Positions 53,656 to 62,078 of a DNA stretch of 64,000 nt are shown here, piece after piece. The DNA comes from an uncultured Massilia sp. (GTDB lineage Bacteria; Pseudomonadota; Gammaproteobacteria; Burkholderiales; Burkholderiaceae_D). Under the pieces are notes generated by a model. That model saw only the letters and a program-made list of their open reading frames with translations. It ran no database searches and was not told where the DNA came from. A program made the position numbers and the translations under genes. The first letter of the stretch is position 1, and every line of letters begins with the position of its first letter. Location: positions 62,001 through 126,000 of the forward strand of contig NZ_CAJYEB010000030.1 in assembly GCF_913773735.1 (NCBI RefSeq), in the 5' to 3' direction.

Positions 53656-54657
53656 TCACTTCTTCTTGGTCAGGGAGATCGAATTGCGTGCCCGGCCCCG
53701 GTAGGCGCCCTGCGTCGCGCTCCACGCCTTGCGGCCGGCGTACCGGACGGGACGCGTGGAGTAGTCGACGCCCTTGCCGACGAGCGGCATGGCGTGGCGC
53801 TGCATGACGCCCACGGCGAGCCGCCCCGCGCCGAACGAAGACAGCGACACGCCGCCCGCCAGCCCGGCCGCGATGGTCAGCACCGACGCCAGCGCCAGCA
53901 GCGACACGAGGCCCATCGCCATGAACGGGAAGATCTGGTCGACGTCGCCGGCGTTCGCGATGGCCGCGTCAGAGGCCGCGCGCGAGAACAGCTTGAGCAC
54001 GAGCAGGTTGACGGCCATGACGAGGATCGGCACGAGGAAGTAGTTGCTAAGCTGGCGGATCCAGGAGTTGAAGTACCCGGCCGTGCTCTCGAACAGCAGG
54101 CCGAGGATGAACAGCGAACCCAGCGCCAGGATCGCCGTCAGCGCGACCTTGGACAGCGCCATGAGGAAGAAGCCGTAGGCCGTCACCACGATGGTCAGCG
54201 TCCATATGGCGAGCGCGATGAAGTACAGCCCCATGTCGCCGTTGAACAGCCCCGCCTTGGCCCAGAACTGCCTGCCGATGTCGAAACCCTGGCTGAACAG
54301 CGTGTCGAGGCCCCCGGTGAACCCGCCGGTATCCGGCGAACGCGCCATCGCCGCCGCCAGCTCGCCGGGGCCGTGCAGGAAGGTCTCGGTGATGATGGTG
54401 TTGTACTCGGCCAGGCCGATGCCGACACCGAAGATCAGCGAGACCTTCAGCACCCGCTCGGCCATGTCCATCAGCGGCTCCTTGATGAGCCCGCGCATGC
54501 TGGCGAAGCCCCAGAGCACGACGTACACGCCAAGGAAGGTGAACGCCGCCGGTTCGATGGCGCGTGCGACGACGGCGACCTGCTCGCCGACGTAGGCGTC
54601 GCATACCGCCTCGATGTATTGCAGGTTGGCGGTGAAGAAGTTGGTCGGCGCGGCCAT
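53656..54657 (-). CDS. virB6: VirB6/TrbL polytopic inner-membrane protein
   Basis: A 333-residue protein with about six membrane helices, including FTFLGVYVVLWGFASM near 40, VALTAILALGSLFILGLL and FFLMALSK in the centre, and LVSLLALASVLTIAAGLAGG near 255. The FESTAGYFNSWIRQLSNYFL segment with its conserved Trp is the family signature. It forms part of the inner-membrane platform. AGGAG precedes its ATG. Confidence 0.92.
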   Translation of the reverse strand: MAAPTNFFTANLQYIEAVCDAYVGEQVAVVARAIEPAAFTFLGVYVVLWGFASMRGLIKEPLMDMAERVLKVSLIFGVGIGLAEYNTIITETFLHGPGELAAAMARSPDTGGFTGGLDTLFSQGFDIGRQFWAKAGLFNGDMGLYFIALAIWTLTIVVTAYGFFLMALSKVALTAILALGSLFILGLLFESTAGYFNSWIRQLSNYFLVPILVMAVNLLVLKLFSRAASDAAIANAGDVDQIFPFMAMGLVSLLALASVLTIAAGLAGGVSLSSFGAGRLAVGVMQRHAMPLVGKGVDYSTRPVRYAGRKAWSATQGAYRGRARNSISLTKKK

Positions 54658-54666
54658 GCTGCGCTC

Positions 54667-54948
54667 CTATGGCGTCACGCCGGGGAAGCGGCCGGTGCCG
54701 GCGGCCGCGATGCGTTCCGCGCGCAGGGCGTTCACGCAGTTGGGGTCGTCGCCCTTGCGGCCCGGATCGTTGGCGCACTCGTCGAACACCTTCCTGCGCA
54801 GCTGCGGCTGCTGCAGGAACTCGTCGACCGTGAGCACCCGGGTCTCCGCCGCGGCCTTGCCCGCGACGCCCTCCTTCGAACATCCGCCGGCGGCGCAGGC
54901 GAGCATTGCGAGGACGAGCGCGGCGACGGTGTACTGGAATTCCTTCAT
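54667..54948 (-). CDS. EexN-family entry-exclusion lipoprotein
   Basis: A 93-residue lipoprotein with a signal peptide and a lipobox near residue 23 (CAAGGCSKE). The mature part shows the EexN pattern TVDEFLQQPQLRRKVFDECA and DDPNCVNALRAE with its two conserved Cys. EexN proteins stop a cell that has the element from receiving it again. Located between VirB5 and VirB6, as in IncN/IncW-type systems. Confidence 0.85.
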   Translation of the reverse strand: MKEFQYTVAALVLAMLACAAGGCSKEGVAGKAAAETRVLTVDEFLQQPQLRRKVFDECANDPGRKGDDPNCVNALRAERIAAAGTGRFPGVTP

Positions 54949-54977
54949 GGATGGCTCCTTGGATTGTCGGTGTGGTA

Positions 54978-55631
54978 TCAGGGGAGACTGGTATCGATCC
55001 TGGGAAAGTTTCCCTGGCCGGACGCGGCGGCGCGCATCTGGTTGGTCATCAGCCGTTGTGCCTCGCCCTGTGCGGCCGCGCCGTTCGCCGCCGCCGTCAG
55101 CTGGTTCTGGTCCTTCACCAGGGCGGCATGCTCGATGGCAATCGCATTGGCGAGGTCGTAGGCGGCCTTCGGATCGTTCGTCGTCGCCAGTGCCGCCGTC
55201 AGCGTGCGCAGGCGCTGTTCGCGCGCACTGGCGTCGTTGTAGGCCGCCTGCGCCATCGCCTGGGTCGCGGCGGACAGGTTCTGCGACTGGGCCAGGAAGG
55301 ACTGCAGCGCCGGAGACAGGCTCGCCGCCTGCCCGGGCGTCAGGATGGCCTGGGCCGAGCGGATCTCCTGCGCCAGCGCCGACAGCTGGGTCATCGACTG
55401 CGTCCAGTCGGGCGGGAGCACGCGCACCGCTGCCGGCAGCAGCCCGGCCATGCCGCGGCTGCCGGTCATCGATTCGATCTGCGTGCGCATCTGGCCGTAC
55501 TGCAGTTCCCATGCCCTCACCTGCTTGGCCGCCTCGGCGATGGCGGCGGGGTCGATGACCGCTAGCTGGGCGTGCGCCGGGAGCGTGCCGGCCGCCAGCG
55601 CGATTGCGATAAAGAGGTTCCTCGATTTCAT
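54978..55631 (-). CDS. virB5: VirB5 pilus-tip protein
   Basis: A 217-residue secreted helical protein. A signal peptide (residues 1-21, ending LPAHAQ) leads to a mature part that begins LAVIDPAAIAEAAKQVRAWE and continues as long Ala/Gln-rich helices, typical of VirB5. It sits at the pilus tip and takes part in recipient contact. ATGA overlap with VirB4. Confidence 0.9.
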   Translation of the reverse strand: MKSRNLFIAIALAAGTLPAHAQLAVIDPAAIAEAAKQVRAWELQYGQMRTQIESMTGSRGMAGLLPAAVRVLPPDWTQSMTQLSALAQEIRSAQAILTPGQAASLSPALQSFLAQSQNLSAATQAMAQAAYNDASAREQRLRTLTAALATTNDPKAAYDLANAIAIEHAALVKDQNQLTAAANGAAAQGEAQRLMTNQMRAAASGQGNFPRIDTSLP

Positions 55632-58102
55632 GACGTTCTCCTTTCGTTGATGAAGTGCGGATACCAGTCGTCGACGTCCTCGCCGTACTGCTCCATCAGG
55701 CGGTCCATCAACTGGAGGTTCGACGTGCGTGCCGACAGCACGGCAAGGTCCTCGTCCATGCCGTCGAGCGGCAGCCGCAGGACCACGGAGTGGTGTCCCT
55801 GCTTGAACAGGAACATGCCGCTGCCCTCCGGCATCTCGGTCTTGACGATCTCGAACTCCCGCCCTGAGAGGCCCAGTCCGTCCACGTAGTCCTTCTCGCG
55901 GGCGCCCGGATTCGGGAACAGGAAAAGGGTGGCGACCTGTTCGATGAGGGTCCGGCTGATCCTGTGGTTGATGGCGTCGCCGGGCGAGTTCGAATCGAGC
56001 GCGACGAAGCCGTTCATCTTCCTGAGCGTGCGCAGCATGTCGTCGCAGAAGGCGGCGAACCTGGCATCGCCCAGCGCCTTCCAGAACTCCGAGATCCACA
56101 CCGACAGGCGGCGGCCGTCGATCAGGCGACTGGTCAGGTAGAACAGGTGCATGTTGATGGGCGTGCGCAACTCCGGGTCGTCGAGGAAGCGGGTGACGTC
56201 GAACGCCGTGATCCGGATCGAGCCGAGGCTGGACGCGAGCGTGTCCGCCTGGTTGTCGAAGACCCAGGCCAGCGTGCCGTCCTTCCGGCCGGGTTCGCGT
56301 GCGTGGCACCACTTGTGCAGGCGCTCGTACACGCTCTCCGCCCCTTTCGGCAGGTAGTCGAGCACGCGGCCGAGCCGCCGGTTTTCGTGGGACAGGCGCA
56401 CCACCGCGTCGATCGCGTAGTCGAGTTCCTTTTCCTCGGACACGGTCAACGGACTCGTGTCGACCTCGATGCCGTCCTCCGTCAGCATCGGCCGCGACAC
56501 CAGCCTGCGTACCAGGCGCCGCAGGTACGGCAGGGTCCCGGTCTCCTCCGGATCCAGGCTGAACGGATTCCAGCCCGTCGGCACGCCGGGCTCGATCCGG
56601 TAGACCCGGCCCCGCAGGCGGCGCACCGCGATCTCGGTATCGCGGTCCTTCGAGAACAGGATCGAGGTCATGCCGAACTTCTGCATCATGGTCAGCACGA
56701 ACATGGCCGCCGCGGTCTTGCCGGAGCCGGTCGGGCCGAGGAACATCGAGTGGCCGACGTCCTTCTTGTTGCCGCCGTTCGGGGCCTTCGGGTCGGCGGC
56801 GTGCAGGTTCAGGTAGTGCGGCGTACCCGCCGCCGTGACCAGCATCGTGACGGCATCGCCCCAGTGGTTACCGCTGCGCCGTCCGAGCGGGAAGTTATGC
56901 AGCGGCATGAAGCCGCAGGCGTTGCGGCTGCTGACCAGCGACAGGCGCGGCCGGTAGCGGTGGTTCCCCGGAAGCTGTGCCCAGTACGCCGCCTCGCAGG
57001 CGAGGTCTTCGCGGGCCGTGACGATGCCGCCTTCCGTCAGCACCGCCCGTACCTTGTCGACGTTCTGGTTCAGCTCGCGCAGGGTCGTACCCTTGACCTG
57101 GATGCTGTAGTGATGCGCACCCATGGCCGTGCGGCGGGATGCGAGGTCGTCCGCCGCGTCGGGCAGCTCCTCCCGCTGCGACACGGCCGCATCGCCCGCG
57201 TTTTCCATCCGCGTTCCGGCCGTGCGCATGGCCTCCAGCGCGACATCCTTGCGCGAGAAGGTGAAGGACTGCGTGACCACCAGCTCGCACGGCAGGGTCA
57301 GCAGGCTTTCCAGGAACAGCGGGTGCGTCTCGGCCGGATAGCCATTAATGCCCAGCATCGCGGCGAAGCTGGTCTCTCCCGCCTTCCGAATCTCGATGGT
57401 CTCGGCGCCGAACAGCGGTCGCGCGGTGCCGACCAGGGAGCGCAGCCGGCACGGCGCCAGCGCAATGCGCTCCCACGTGCCGCCGACCAGGTAGCCGAAG
57501 AACTCGGCGGGTTCGGAAAACCACACGCCGCCGCGCTCGTACAACGCCAGCCGTTCGGCGTCGTAATGGCGCAGCGCCGCGACGAGACCGTCGACGATCG
57601 CGTCGAGCTCCTCGACGTTCTCGCGCCGCTCCGCCTCGATCGCCTCGGGCGTGCGTGCGAAGAACAGCCTGCCCAGGCCACCGCCGGTCCACCACGGGCT
57701 GGGCCGGAACACGACGGTCAGGTACAGTTCGTTCGCCATCAACCGTTCGCGGCCGATCTTCCCGGCATAGCGCTCGTTCAGGTCGTTTGCGTATCCGGGC
57801 GCATAGGCGCCGTCCGGGTACTGGTTTTCCTCGCGCCGGACGATGTGCTGCCATAGCGTGACACGCGGATCGGCAAGGCTCAGGATGATCCGGTTCAGCC
57901 GGTCGTGGCGGCTGTTCAGTTCTGCGTTGGACGCGCATTCGAACGCCGCGCCGCCCAGGCGCAGCACGCAGACATAGTCGCCGTCGCCGGTCAGCACGAC
58001 GTCGGGCGTCAGGTGGAAATCGTAGGGGATGTTCCGCGACTGCGGCAGGTCGCGGCGGGCCGCGCCGGCGCGGCGCCCGCCTTTCCGTTCAGGATTCGGC
58101 AT
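55628..58102 (-). CDS. virB4: VirB4/TrbE secretion ATPase
   Basis: An 824-residue cytoplasmic ATPase that drives pilus and channel assembly. Walker A is SMFLGPTGSGKTAAAMFVL (~450); the Walker B region is SVWISEFWKALGD (~665), where the usual DE is SEF, followed by FVALDSNSPGDAINHR. The amino half has the CagE/TrbE domain from ~150 to 370 (ANELYLTVVFRP, TLPCELVVTQSFTFS). The start overlaps the VirB3 gene by 14 bp. Confidence 0.95.
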   Translation of the reverse strand: MPNPERKGGRRAGAARRDLPQSRNIPYDFHLTPDVVLTGDGDYVCVLRLGGAAFECASNAELNSRHDRLNRIILSLADPRVTLWQHIVRREENQYPDGAYAPGYANDLNERYAGKIGRERLMANELYLTVVFRPSPWWTGGGLGRLFFARTPEAIEAERRENVEELDAIVDGLVAALRHYDAERLALYERGGVWFSEPAEFFGYLVGGTWERIALAPCRLRSLVGTARPLFGAETIEIRKAGETSFAAMLGINGYPAETHPLFLESLLTLPCELVVTQSFTFSRKDVALEAMRTAGTRMENAGDAAVSQREELPDAADDLASRRTAMGAHHYSIQVKGTTLRELNQNVDKVRAVLTEGGIVTAREDLACEAAYWAQLPGNHRYRPRLSLVSSRNACGFMPLHNFPLGRRSGNHWGDAVTMLVTAAGTPHYLNLHAADPKAPNGGNKKDVGHSMFLGPTGSGKTAAAMFVLTMMQKFGMTSILFSKDRDTEIAVRRLRGRVYRIEPGVPTGWNPFSLDPEETGTLPYLRRLVRRLVSRPMLTEDGIEVDTSPLTVSEEKELDYAIDAVVRLSHENRRLGRVLDYLPKGAESVYERLHKWCHAREPGRKDGTLAWVFDNQADTLASSLGSIRITAFDVTRFLDDPELRTPINMHLFYLTSRLIDGRRLSVWISEFWKALGDARFAAFCDDMLRTLRKMNGFVALDSNSPGDAINHRISRTLIEQVATLFLFPNPGAREKDYVDGLGLSGREFEIVKTEMPEGSGMFLFKQGHHSVVLRLPLDGMDEDLAVLSARTSNLQLMDRLMEQYGEDVDDWYPHFINERRTS

Positions 58103-58469
58103 GCTTGTTCTCCCGTTTCAGGCGCGACTGGACGCGCCAGCGCTGGATGAAGGTGATGCGCCCGCCCGGTTCCAGCGGGCTGTATGACGAGGCGGCCCAG
58201 TAGCCGAGCGTCGCGACCATGCAGTTGGCCTTGGTGCGCAGCCACAGCAGGAGCAGCTCGAAGGCGCGCGGATCCTTCAGGCAGACCAGGTAGCAGATGC
58301 CGTGCAGCGGAACGCAGATGAGCATCCACAGCAGGCTCCTGGTCCAGACCAGGGCCTCGACCGAGGCGATGAGGTTGAGCATCAGTGCCGGATACGGGAC
58401 ACCCCACTTCATTGCCGGTCGCGTCAGGCCGACGGCAAGCGGATCGATCTTGATGCCGTCGTCATCCAT
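58089..58469 (-). CDS. virB3: VirB3/TrbD inner-membrane protein
   Basis: A 126-residue protein. It begins with the family pattern IDPLAVGLTRPAMKWGVPYP, then one or two membrane helices (~28-65, LVWTRSLLWMLICVPLHGIC), and a basic carboxy tail. It works with VirB4 at the inner membrane and overlaps its gene. Confidence 0.9.
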   Translation of the reverse strand: MDDDGIKIDPLAVGLTRPAMKWGVPYPALMLNLIASVEALVWTRSLLWMLICVPLHGICYLVCLKDPRAFELLLLWLRTKANCMVATLGYWAASSYSPLEPGGRITFIQRWRVQSRLKRENKHAES

Positions 58470-58470
58470 G

Positions 58471-58764
58471 TCAGACTCCCATCAGGGTCCGGAACCACGT
58501 CACGATCTGGTCGCTGCCGAACATCATGGCGACGCCGACCAGGCCGCCGATGAACCAGCCCCAGTTCACGCGTCCCATCAGGCACAGCACGCCGACGACG
58601 AGCACCGCGATGCCCGCGAACGGCGTGAGCGTCTGGATCAGGTCCGTCTTCAGCAGGGTTCCCGAGTTGGCGAACGGCGGCGCGGCGAACGCCAGTCCGG
58701 GAATCAGGCCGCAGGCGACGACGGCGCGCGACAGGACGGGCTGCAACGTACGAGCGGTTTTCAT
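58471..58764 (-). CDS. virB2: VirB2 major pilin
   Basis: A 97-residue pre-pilin with a long signal peptide (ending GLAFAAP) and two hydrophobic helices (LTPFAGIAVLVVGVLCLMGR and GWFIGGLVGVAMMFG) separated by a short loop, as in TrbC/VirB2. One base separates it from VirB3; its start overlaps the upstream gene (ATGA). Confidence 0.9.
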   Translation of the reverse strand: MKTARTLQPVLSRAVVACGLIPGLAFAAPPFANSGTLLKTDLIQTLTPFAGIAVLVVGVLCLMGRVNWGWFIGGLVGVAMMFGSDQIVTWFRTLMGV

Positions 58765-59198
58765 GGCAGTTCCTTTGCAGGTGGTGGTTGAACATCGACA
58801 GGTGGCGCGTTGCGCCGGTAGACATCCCAGAACGGTGCCTGGGAGGATTGATGCCTGGCCGGCGCGGCGACGGTGTCGCCGGCCGGCGCCTTGCGGGCAT
58901 TCACGCGGACGGGCATTGCCTCCTGCAGGCGTGCGAGTTCCCGCCGCAATGCCTTGACGTTCTCCTCGTGGCGGTGCGCGTCGGCAAGGGCCCGATCCCC
59001 CGGCATCTTGGCCAGCGCCGCGCGCGCCAAGCCCAGTGCCTGTTCCTCGGCGGCGAGTTCGGTCTCGAGGATGGCGCGGCGATCGATGTCGCGCGCCTGC
59101 TGTACGGCTTTGTCGACAACGGGGAACGGTTCGTTACCCGCTGCCAATGAACACACTGATATTGCGCAGAAGATCAGCGATCTTGGAAGCAAACTCAT
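58761..59198 (-). CDS. Exported coiled-coil protein at the head of the transfer operon
   Basis: A 145-residue protein with a signal peptide (residues 1-20). Residues ~28-92 are strongly helical and charged (TELAAEEQALGLARAALAKM, LRRELARLQEAMPV), likely a coiled coil, then a Pro-rich tail. It is in the place of VirB1 but has no lysozyme-like motif, and I do not recognise its family. It is the first gene of the minus-strand operon. AGGAG precedes the ATG; the operator palindrome lies 78 bp upstream. Confidence 0.65.
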   Translation of the reverse strand: MSLLPRSLIFCAISVCSLAAGNEPFPVVDKAVQQARDIDRRAILETELAAEEQALGLARAALAKMPGDRALADAHRHEENVKALRRELARLQEAMPVRVNARKAPAGDTVAAPARHQSSQAPFWDVYRRNAPPVDVQPPPAKELP

Positions 59199-59275
59199 GG
59201 TTGGCTCCTTGCGGTGACATGGCCCTGACGATAGGCTAAGTCTTCGCCGTTACCCTTGATGAGTATCATTCAATC

Positions 59276-59294
59276 AGGTGTTTAATTAACACCT
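59276..59294. promoter_or_regulatory. Palindrome AGGTGTTTAATTAACACCT, candidate KorA-like operator
   Basis: 7-bp arms AGGTGTT and AACACCT around a 5-base centre, in the 154-bp AT-rich region between the diverging transfer operon and the korA-parA-parB operon. RP4 KorA binds GTTTAGCTAAAC; this site has similar size and AT core. The KorA-like protein encoded 59 bp downstream is the natural binder, and could control both operons. Confidence 0.6.
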
Positions 59295-59352
59295 TATTTA
59301 AGTACACTTGGGCGTCATGGATCAGCGCCTTCCCTGCCACAGAAAGGTGTGT

Positions 59353-59670
59353 ATGAGGAAAAACAAGAGGCTGACCACGGAGGAGTTCGAGGCCATCCGC
59401 CCGCAGCTGGCGCGCATGAAGGACAGGAACGTGGAAGCGATCAGGGCCATCCTCGTGGACGGCCGTCCGCAGAAGGATGTGGCGGCGGAACTGGATGTGT
59501 CGGCGGTGGCGGTGAGCTCGATGGTGCGCAGCGCCTGGGAATACCACATCACGCACGGCGCAAGGCCGGAAGGATGGGTCAGCGTCAGCGTGGTCCTGCC
59601 TCCGGAGATGGCGCAACTCGTCAGGGAGATGGAACGTAACGCACGTGAAAATCTAAAGGCGAAAAAGTGA
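59353..59670 (+). CDS. korA: KorA/TrfB-like transcriptional repressor
   Basis: A 105-residue DNA-binding protein. It begins MRKNKRLTTEEFEAIRPQLA, followed by the helix-turn-helix segment GRPQKDVAAELDVSAVAVSS and LPEG-like HGARPEGWVSVSVVLPPEMA, matching TrfB/KorA of IncP plasmids in order and length. Those proteins repress transfer and replication genes. ATG 59353 is preferred over 59308 on homology. Its stop overlaps the ParA start (GTGA), so this is korA-parA-parB in one operon. Confidence 0.85.
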   Translation: MRKNKRLTTEEFEAIRPQLARMKDRNVEAIRAILVDGRPQKDVAAELDVSAVAVSSMVRSAWEYHITHGARPEGWVSVSVVLPPEMAQLVREMERNARENLKAKK

Positions 59671-60452
59671 AGACATTCATCCCGGCCAACCAGAAGGGCG
59701 GCGTCGGCAAGACCAACACCGCGTTCAACTTCACCCACTACCTTGCCGAGGAAGGCAAGCGCGTACTCGGCGTCGACGGCGACGAACAGGGCAACTACAG
59801 TCGCGTGATGAGCGAGTACGTGCAGGTGGGCGCGGGCGCGAGCCAGCTGTTCGGCGACGCGCCGGTCGTGCTGCCGGACGTGACCGGCGCGATCACGGTC
59901 CTCCCGGCGGACAAGGCGGAACTGCGCGCCGTGGAGCGTGCCGGCGCGAGCGACGCACAGCTCGTATCGAACCTGCGCATGCGCCTGGCGGAACTGGCGC
60001 CGCGCTTCGACTATCTCGTGATCGATTCGGCCGGATCGAACAGCCGCATCGCCAACGCCCTCCTCTTCGTCAGCGACTTCGCTGTCATCCCGACGAAGAT
60101 CGACCAGGACAGCATCGACGTGTCGGTCGAGGTGCTCAAGCGTGTCGTCTCCATCAGGAACAGCTGGAATCCGGGGCTGGTCAACCTGGGCATCCTGCCG
60201 AACGAATACGACTCGCGCCAGCCGGCGCAGGTGAAGAGCCTGAAGGCCCTGCTCGGTAGGTATCCGCAGCATATCTTCCCGGCTTATATCGCCGACCGCT
60301 CGGCCTACCGCGAGGCGTCTGCCGCGAAGACGCCGGTCTGGCGCCTGAAAAGCGAGACGGACGGTCGCACCAAGACGTCCGCCCGCGAGGCGGCCGTCGA
60401 GATGCGCGCCGTGTTCCGCATGCTGCTTGACCGGATGGAGGCGCAATCATGA
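59667..60452 (+). CDS. parA: ParA/IncC-type partition ATPase
   Basis: A 261-residue deviant Walker-A ATPase: IPANQKGGVGKTNTAFNF at the start, VLGVDGDEQGNYS and DYLVIDSAGSNSRIANALL. It starts with GTG inside the korA stop. It lacks a helix-turn-helix extension, so it is the short (type Ib/IncC2) form. With ParB it partitions or stabilises the excised element. Confidence 0.93.
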   Translation: MKTFIPANQKGGVGKTNTAFNFTHYLAEEGKRVLGVDGDEQGNYSRVMSEYVQVGAGASQLFGDAPVVLPDVTGAITVLPADKAELRAVERAGASDAQLVSNLRMRLAELAPRFDYLVIDSAGSNSRIANALLFVSDFAVIPTKIDQDSIDVSVEVLKRVVSIRNSWNPGLVNLGILPNEYDSRQPAQVKSLKALLGRYPQHIFPAYIADRSAYREASAAKTPVWRLKSETDGRTKTSAREAAVEMRAVFRMLLDRMEAQS

Positions 60453-61558
60453 ACCTCGACCTGACCGGCCTGGCGGAAGTCGCCCAGCCCGCCGCCGGCG
60501 AACCGTTGATGGTGCCGCTGGATGCCATCGATCGCGATGCCGGCCAGCCGCGCCAGCACTTCGACGAGGCCGCGCTGCAGGAACTGGCCGAGAGCATCCG
60601 CGCCGAAGGTGTGGTGCAGCCGATCTCCGTGAAGCCCGATCCGGCAGCGCCCGGACGCTACATCATCAACTACGGTGAGCGGCGGTTTCGCGCGGCGCTG
60701 ATCGCCGGCCTGCGGGCGATTCCGGCGTTCGTGCACAGGACACCGGACAGCTACACGCAGGTGACGGAAAACCTCCACCGGGCCGACCTGTCGCCCATGG
60801 AGATGGCGCTGTTCATTCGCCGGCGCATGGACGCGGGCGAGACGCGCAGTGCGATCGCGGCTCGGCTGGGCTACGGGAAGAGTTATGTCACCGAGCACCT
60901 CGCGCTGCTGGAGTCGCCGGCCTGCGTCGAGAAGGCGTACGCGAACGGCGTGGCGTCGGCGCGCACGCTGTACGACCTGCGCCGGCTGCACGACGAGTTT
61001 CCGGAACAGGTGGATGCGTGGTGCGCCAGCGGGATCGAAGTGACACGTGAAGCCATTTTCGAGTTAGGGCAAAGAGTTCGTCATGACGAACAGTTGGCGG
61101 GACAGGCCGGCGCCATCGGGGATACGCTCGGGACCGTCGTGGAGTGCGACAACATAGTTCGTCATGACGAACAGTTGGCCGTTGCGGGGCATGCTGATTC
61201 GCCTGGTGCCCCGCCCTTGGCGGAGTCCGCTTCTGTCGCTCTCACGGTGCCGGAGCCTTCCTCCAACGATGCCGGAACGGCGGCAATCGATAAGGAACAC
61301 GGTGCTGCGCCGGCGGATTCAACCGCGAGGCGAACTGGCGGGGAAGGTTCGCCGAACGACGATACGCGGCGCGAAAGGCATGCCGGTGCCCCGCGGGTCG
61401 GCCAGTCGGACAGGAGCCTGCGTGTCAAGGTGAAACACAGCGGACGCGAGGCGATGGTGGACGAGGAAAGCGTCGTGAGGATCCGTTACGGCGACGGGGA
61501 AGTCGCGGAGGTTCGTCTCGCGGATACCCTCGTCGTGGCGGTCGTCGCCGGCCATTGA
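60449..61558 (+). CDS. parB: ParB/KorB-like DNA-binding partition protein
   Basis: A 369-residue protein. Residues ~20-110 are the ParB/Sulfiredoxin-like CTP-binding domain (VPLDAIDRDAGQPRQHFDE, NYGERRFRAALIAGL, VTENLHRADLSPMEMA). Residues ~120-200 are the helix-turn-helix domain (SAIAARLGYGKSYVTEHLAL). A linker of ~100 residues with low order follows, then a carboxy domain like KorB (RVKVKHSGREAMVDEE...) for dimerisation. The linker encodes VRHDEQLA twice because the DNA palindrome at 61076 and 61157 is duplicated in frame. ATGA overlap with ParA. Confidence 0.92.
   Translation: MNLDLTGLAEVAQPAAGEPLMVPLDAIDRDAGQPRQHFDEAALQELAESIRAEGVVQPISVKPDPAAPGRYIINYGERRFRAALIAGLRAIPAFVHRTPDSYTQVTENLHRADLSPMEMALFIRRRMDAGETRSAIAARLGYGKSYVTEHLALLESPACVEKAYANGVASARTLYDLRRLHDEFPEQVDAWCASGIEVTREAIFELGQRVRHDEQLAGQAGAIGDTLGTVVECDNIVRHDEQLAVAGHADSPGAPPLAESASVALTVPEPSSNDAGTAAIDKEHGAAPADSTARRTGGEGSPNDDTRRERHAGAPRVGQSDRSLRVKVKHSGREAMVDEESVVRIRYGDGEVAEVRLADTLVVAVVAGH
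61076..61172. promoter_or_regulatory. Two perfect 16-bp palindromes inside parB, candidate parS
   Basis: GTTCGTCATGACGAAC occurs at 61076-61091 and 61157-61172, 81 bp apart. Each is part of a longer identical 24-bp stretch (61075-61098 and 61156-61179). Perfect 16-bp palindromes are the usual form of parS. The spacing is a multiple of three and keeps the parB frame. No other copy was noticed in the window. Confidence 0.6.
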
Positions 61559-61885
61559 ATGTTGCAACGCGAATGCCGGGAGGCTGTCGTGCGAAGAGAG
61601 GATTCCCTGCTCGGGATGTCGGCCAGGGCTACGGTGAAGGTCTTGCGGTCGGCCGCGTTCGTGCTCCTGGTGCTGGTGTCGAGGTTGCTTCTGCCGGTGC
61701 TGCGCCTGGGGGCGGCTGGTGGGGTCCTGCTCTTTGGCTTTTGCGCACTGTTCAGGCGTGACCTGGGCACGCCCATGTGGGCGGGCGCGGCGCTTGCATT
61801 TGCCGCGGTCGCACTGGAACTGGCGCTGGGCGCGGCGATTCGCGCACTGGCGCCGTCCGATGTCGTCGTGATTACCGAGGTGTGA
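61559..61885 (+). CDS. Small membrane protein between parB and oriT
   Basis: A 108-residue protein directly after parB. It has a basic amino end, then helices at ~32-62 (FVLLVLVSRLLLPVLRLGAA and on) and ~72-98 (MWAGAALAFAAVALELALGA). Family not recognised. The start is ATG 61559, next to the parB stop codon; ATG 61618 is an alternative. Confidence 0.6.
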   Translation: MLQRECREAVVRREDSLLGMSARATVKVLRSAAFVLLVLVSRLLLPVLRLGAAGGVLLFGFCALFRRDLGTPMWAGAALAFAAVALELALGAAIRALAPSDVVVITEV

Positions 61886-61933
61886 GCGCCATGGCGAGAT
61901 TGTCCCGCAGTCCCGAAGGGACGAGGACCGGTC

Positions 61934-61985
61934 TGTTAATCCGCGAGGATTAACAACCCCAGACGATAGTCTATCCTGCCCACCT
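61934..61985 (+). promoter_or_regulatory. oriT: Origin of transfer, IncP-type nic region
   Basis: An inverted repeat with 9-bp arms TGTTAATCC (61934-61942) and GGATTAACA (61947-61955) is followed 23 bp later by TATCCTGCCC (61972-61981). The IncP (RP4) nic sequence is TATCCTG/CC, cut after G. The predicted nick here is between 61978 and 61979. A small palindrome GATAG-T-CTATC (61964-61974) overlaps the site. mobC starts 94 bp on, then the relaxase gene, as expected. Confidence 0.75.
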
Positions 61986-62078
61986 AAAACCGAAAGCAGC
62001 AAAGAACCGTTGAACGCAAACGCCGGCAAGAAACGGGAGCAGCCCGATTTCCAAGGCTGGCCAACCGGGAGAACTGTC

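Noticed and set aside
25631..61172. Shared GTTCGTC in the element's left end and in the parB palindromes
   Set aside because: Only 7 bases are shared, and the left-end copy lacks the second half of the palindrome. This is expected by chance in GC-rich DNA.
61559..61885. TraX or pilin-processing protein
   Set aside because: The two-helix layout has no motif of those families; left as unknown.
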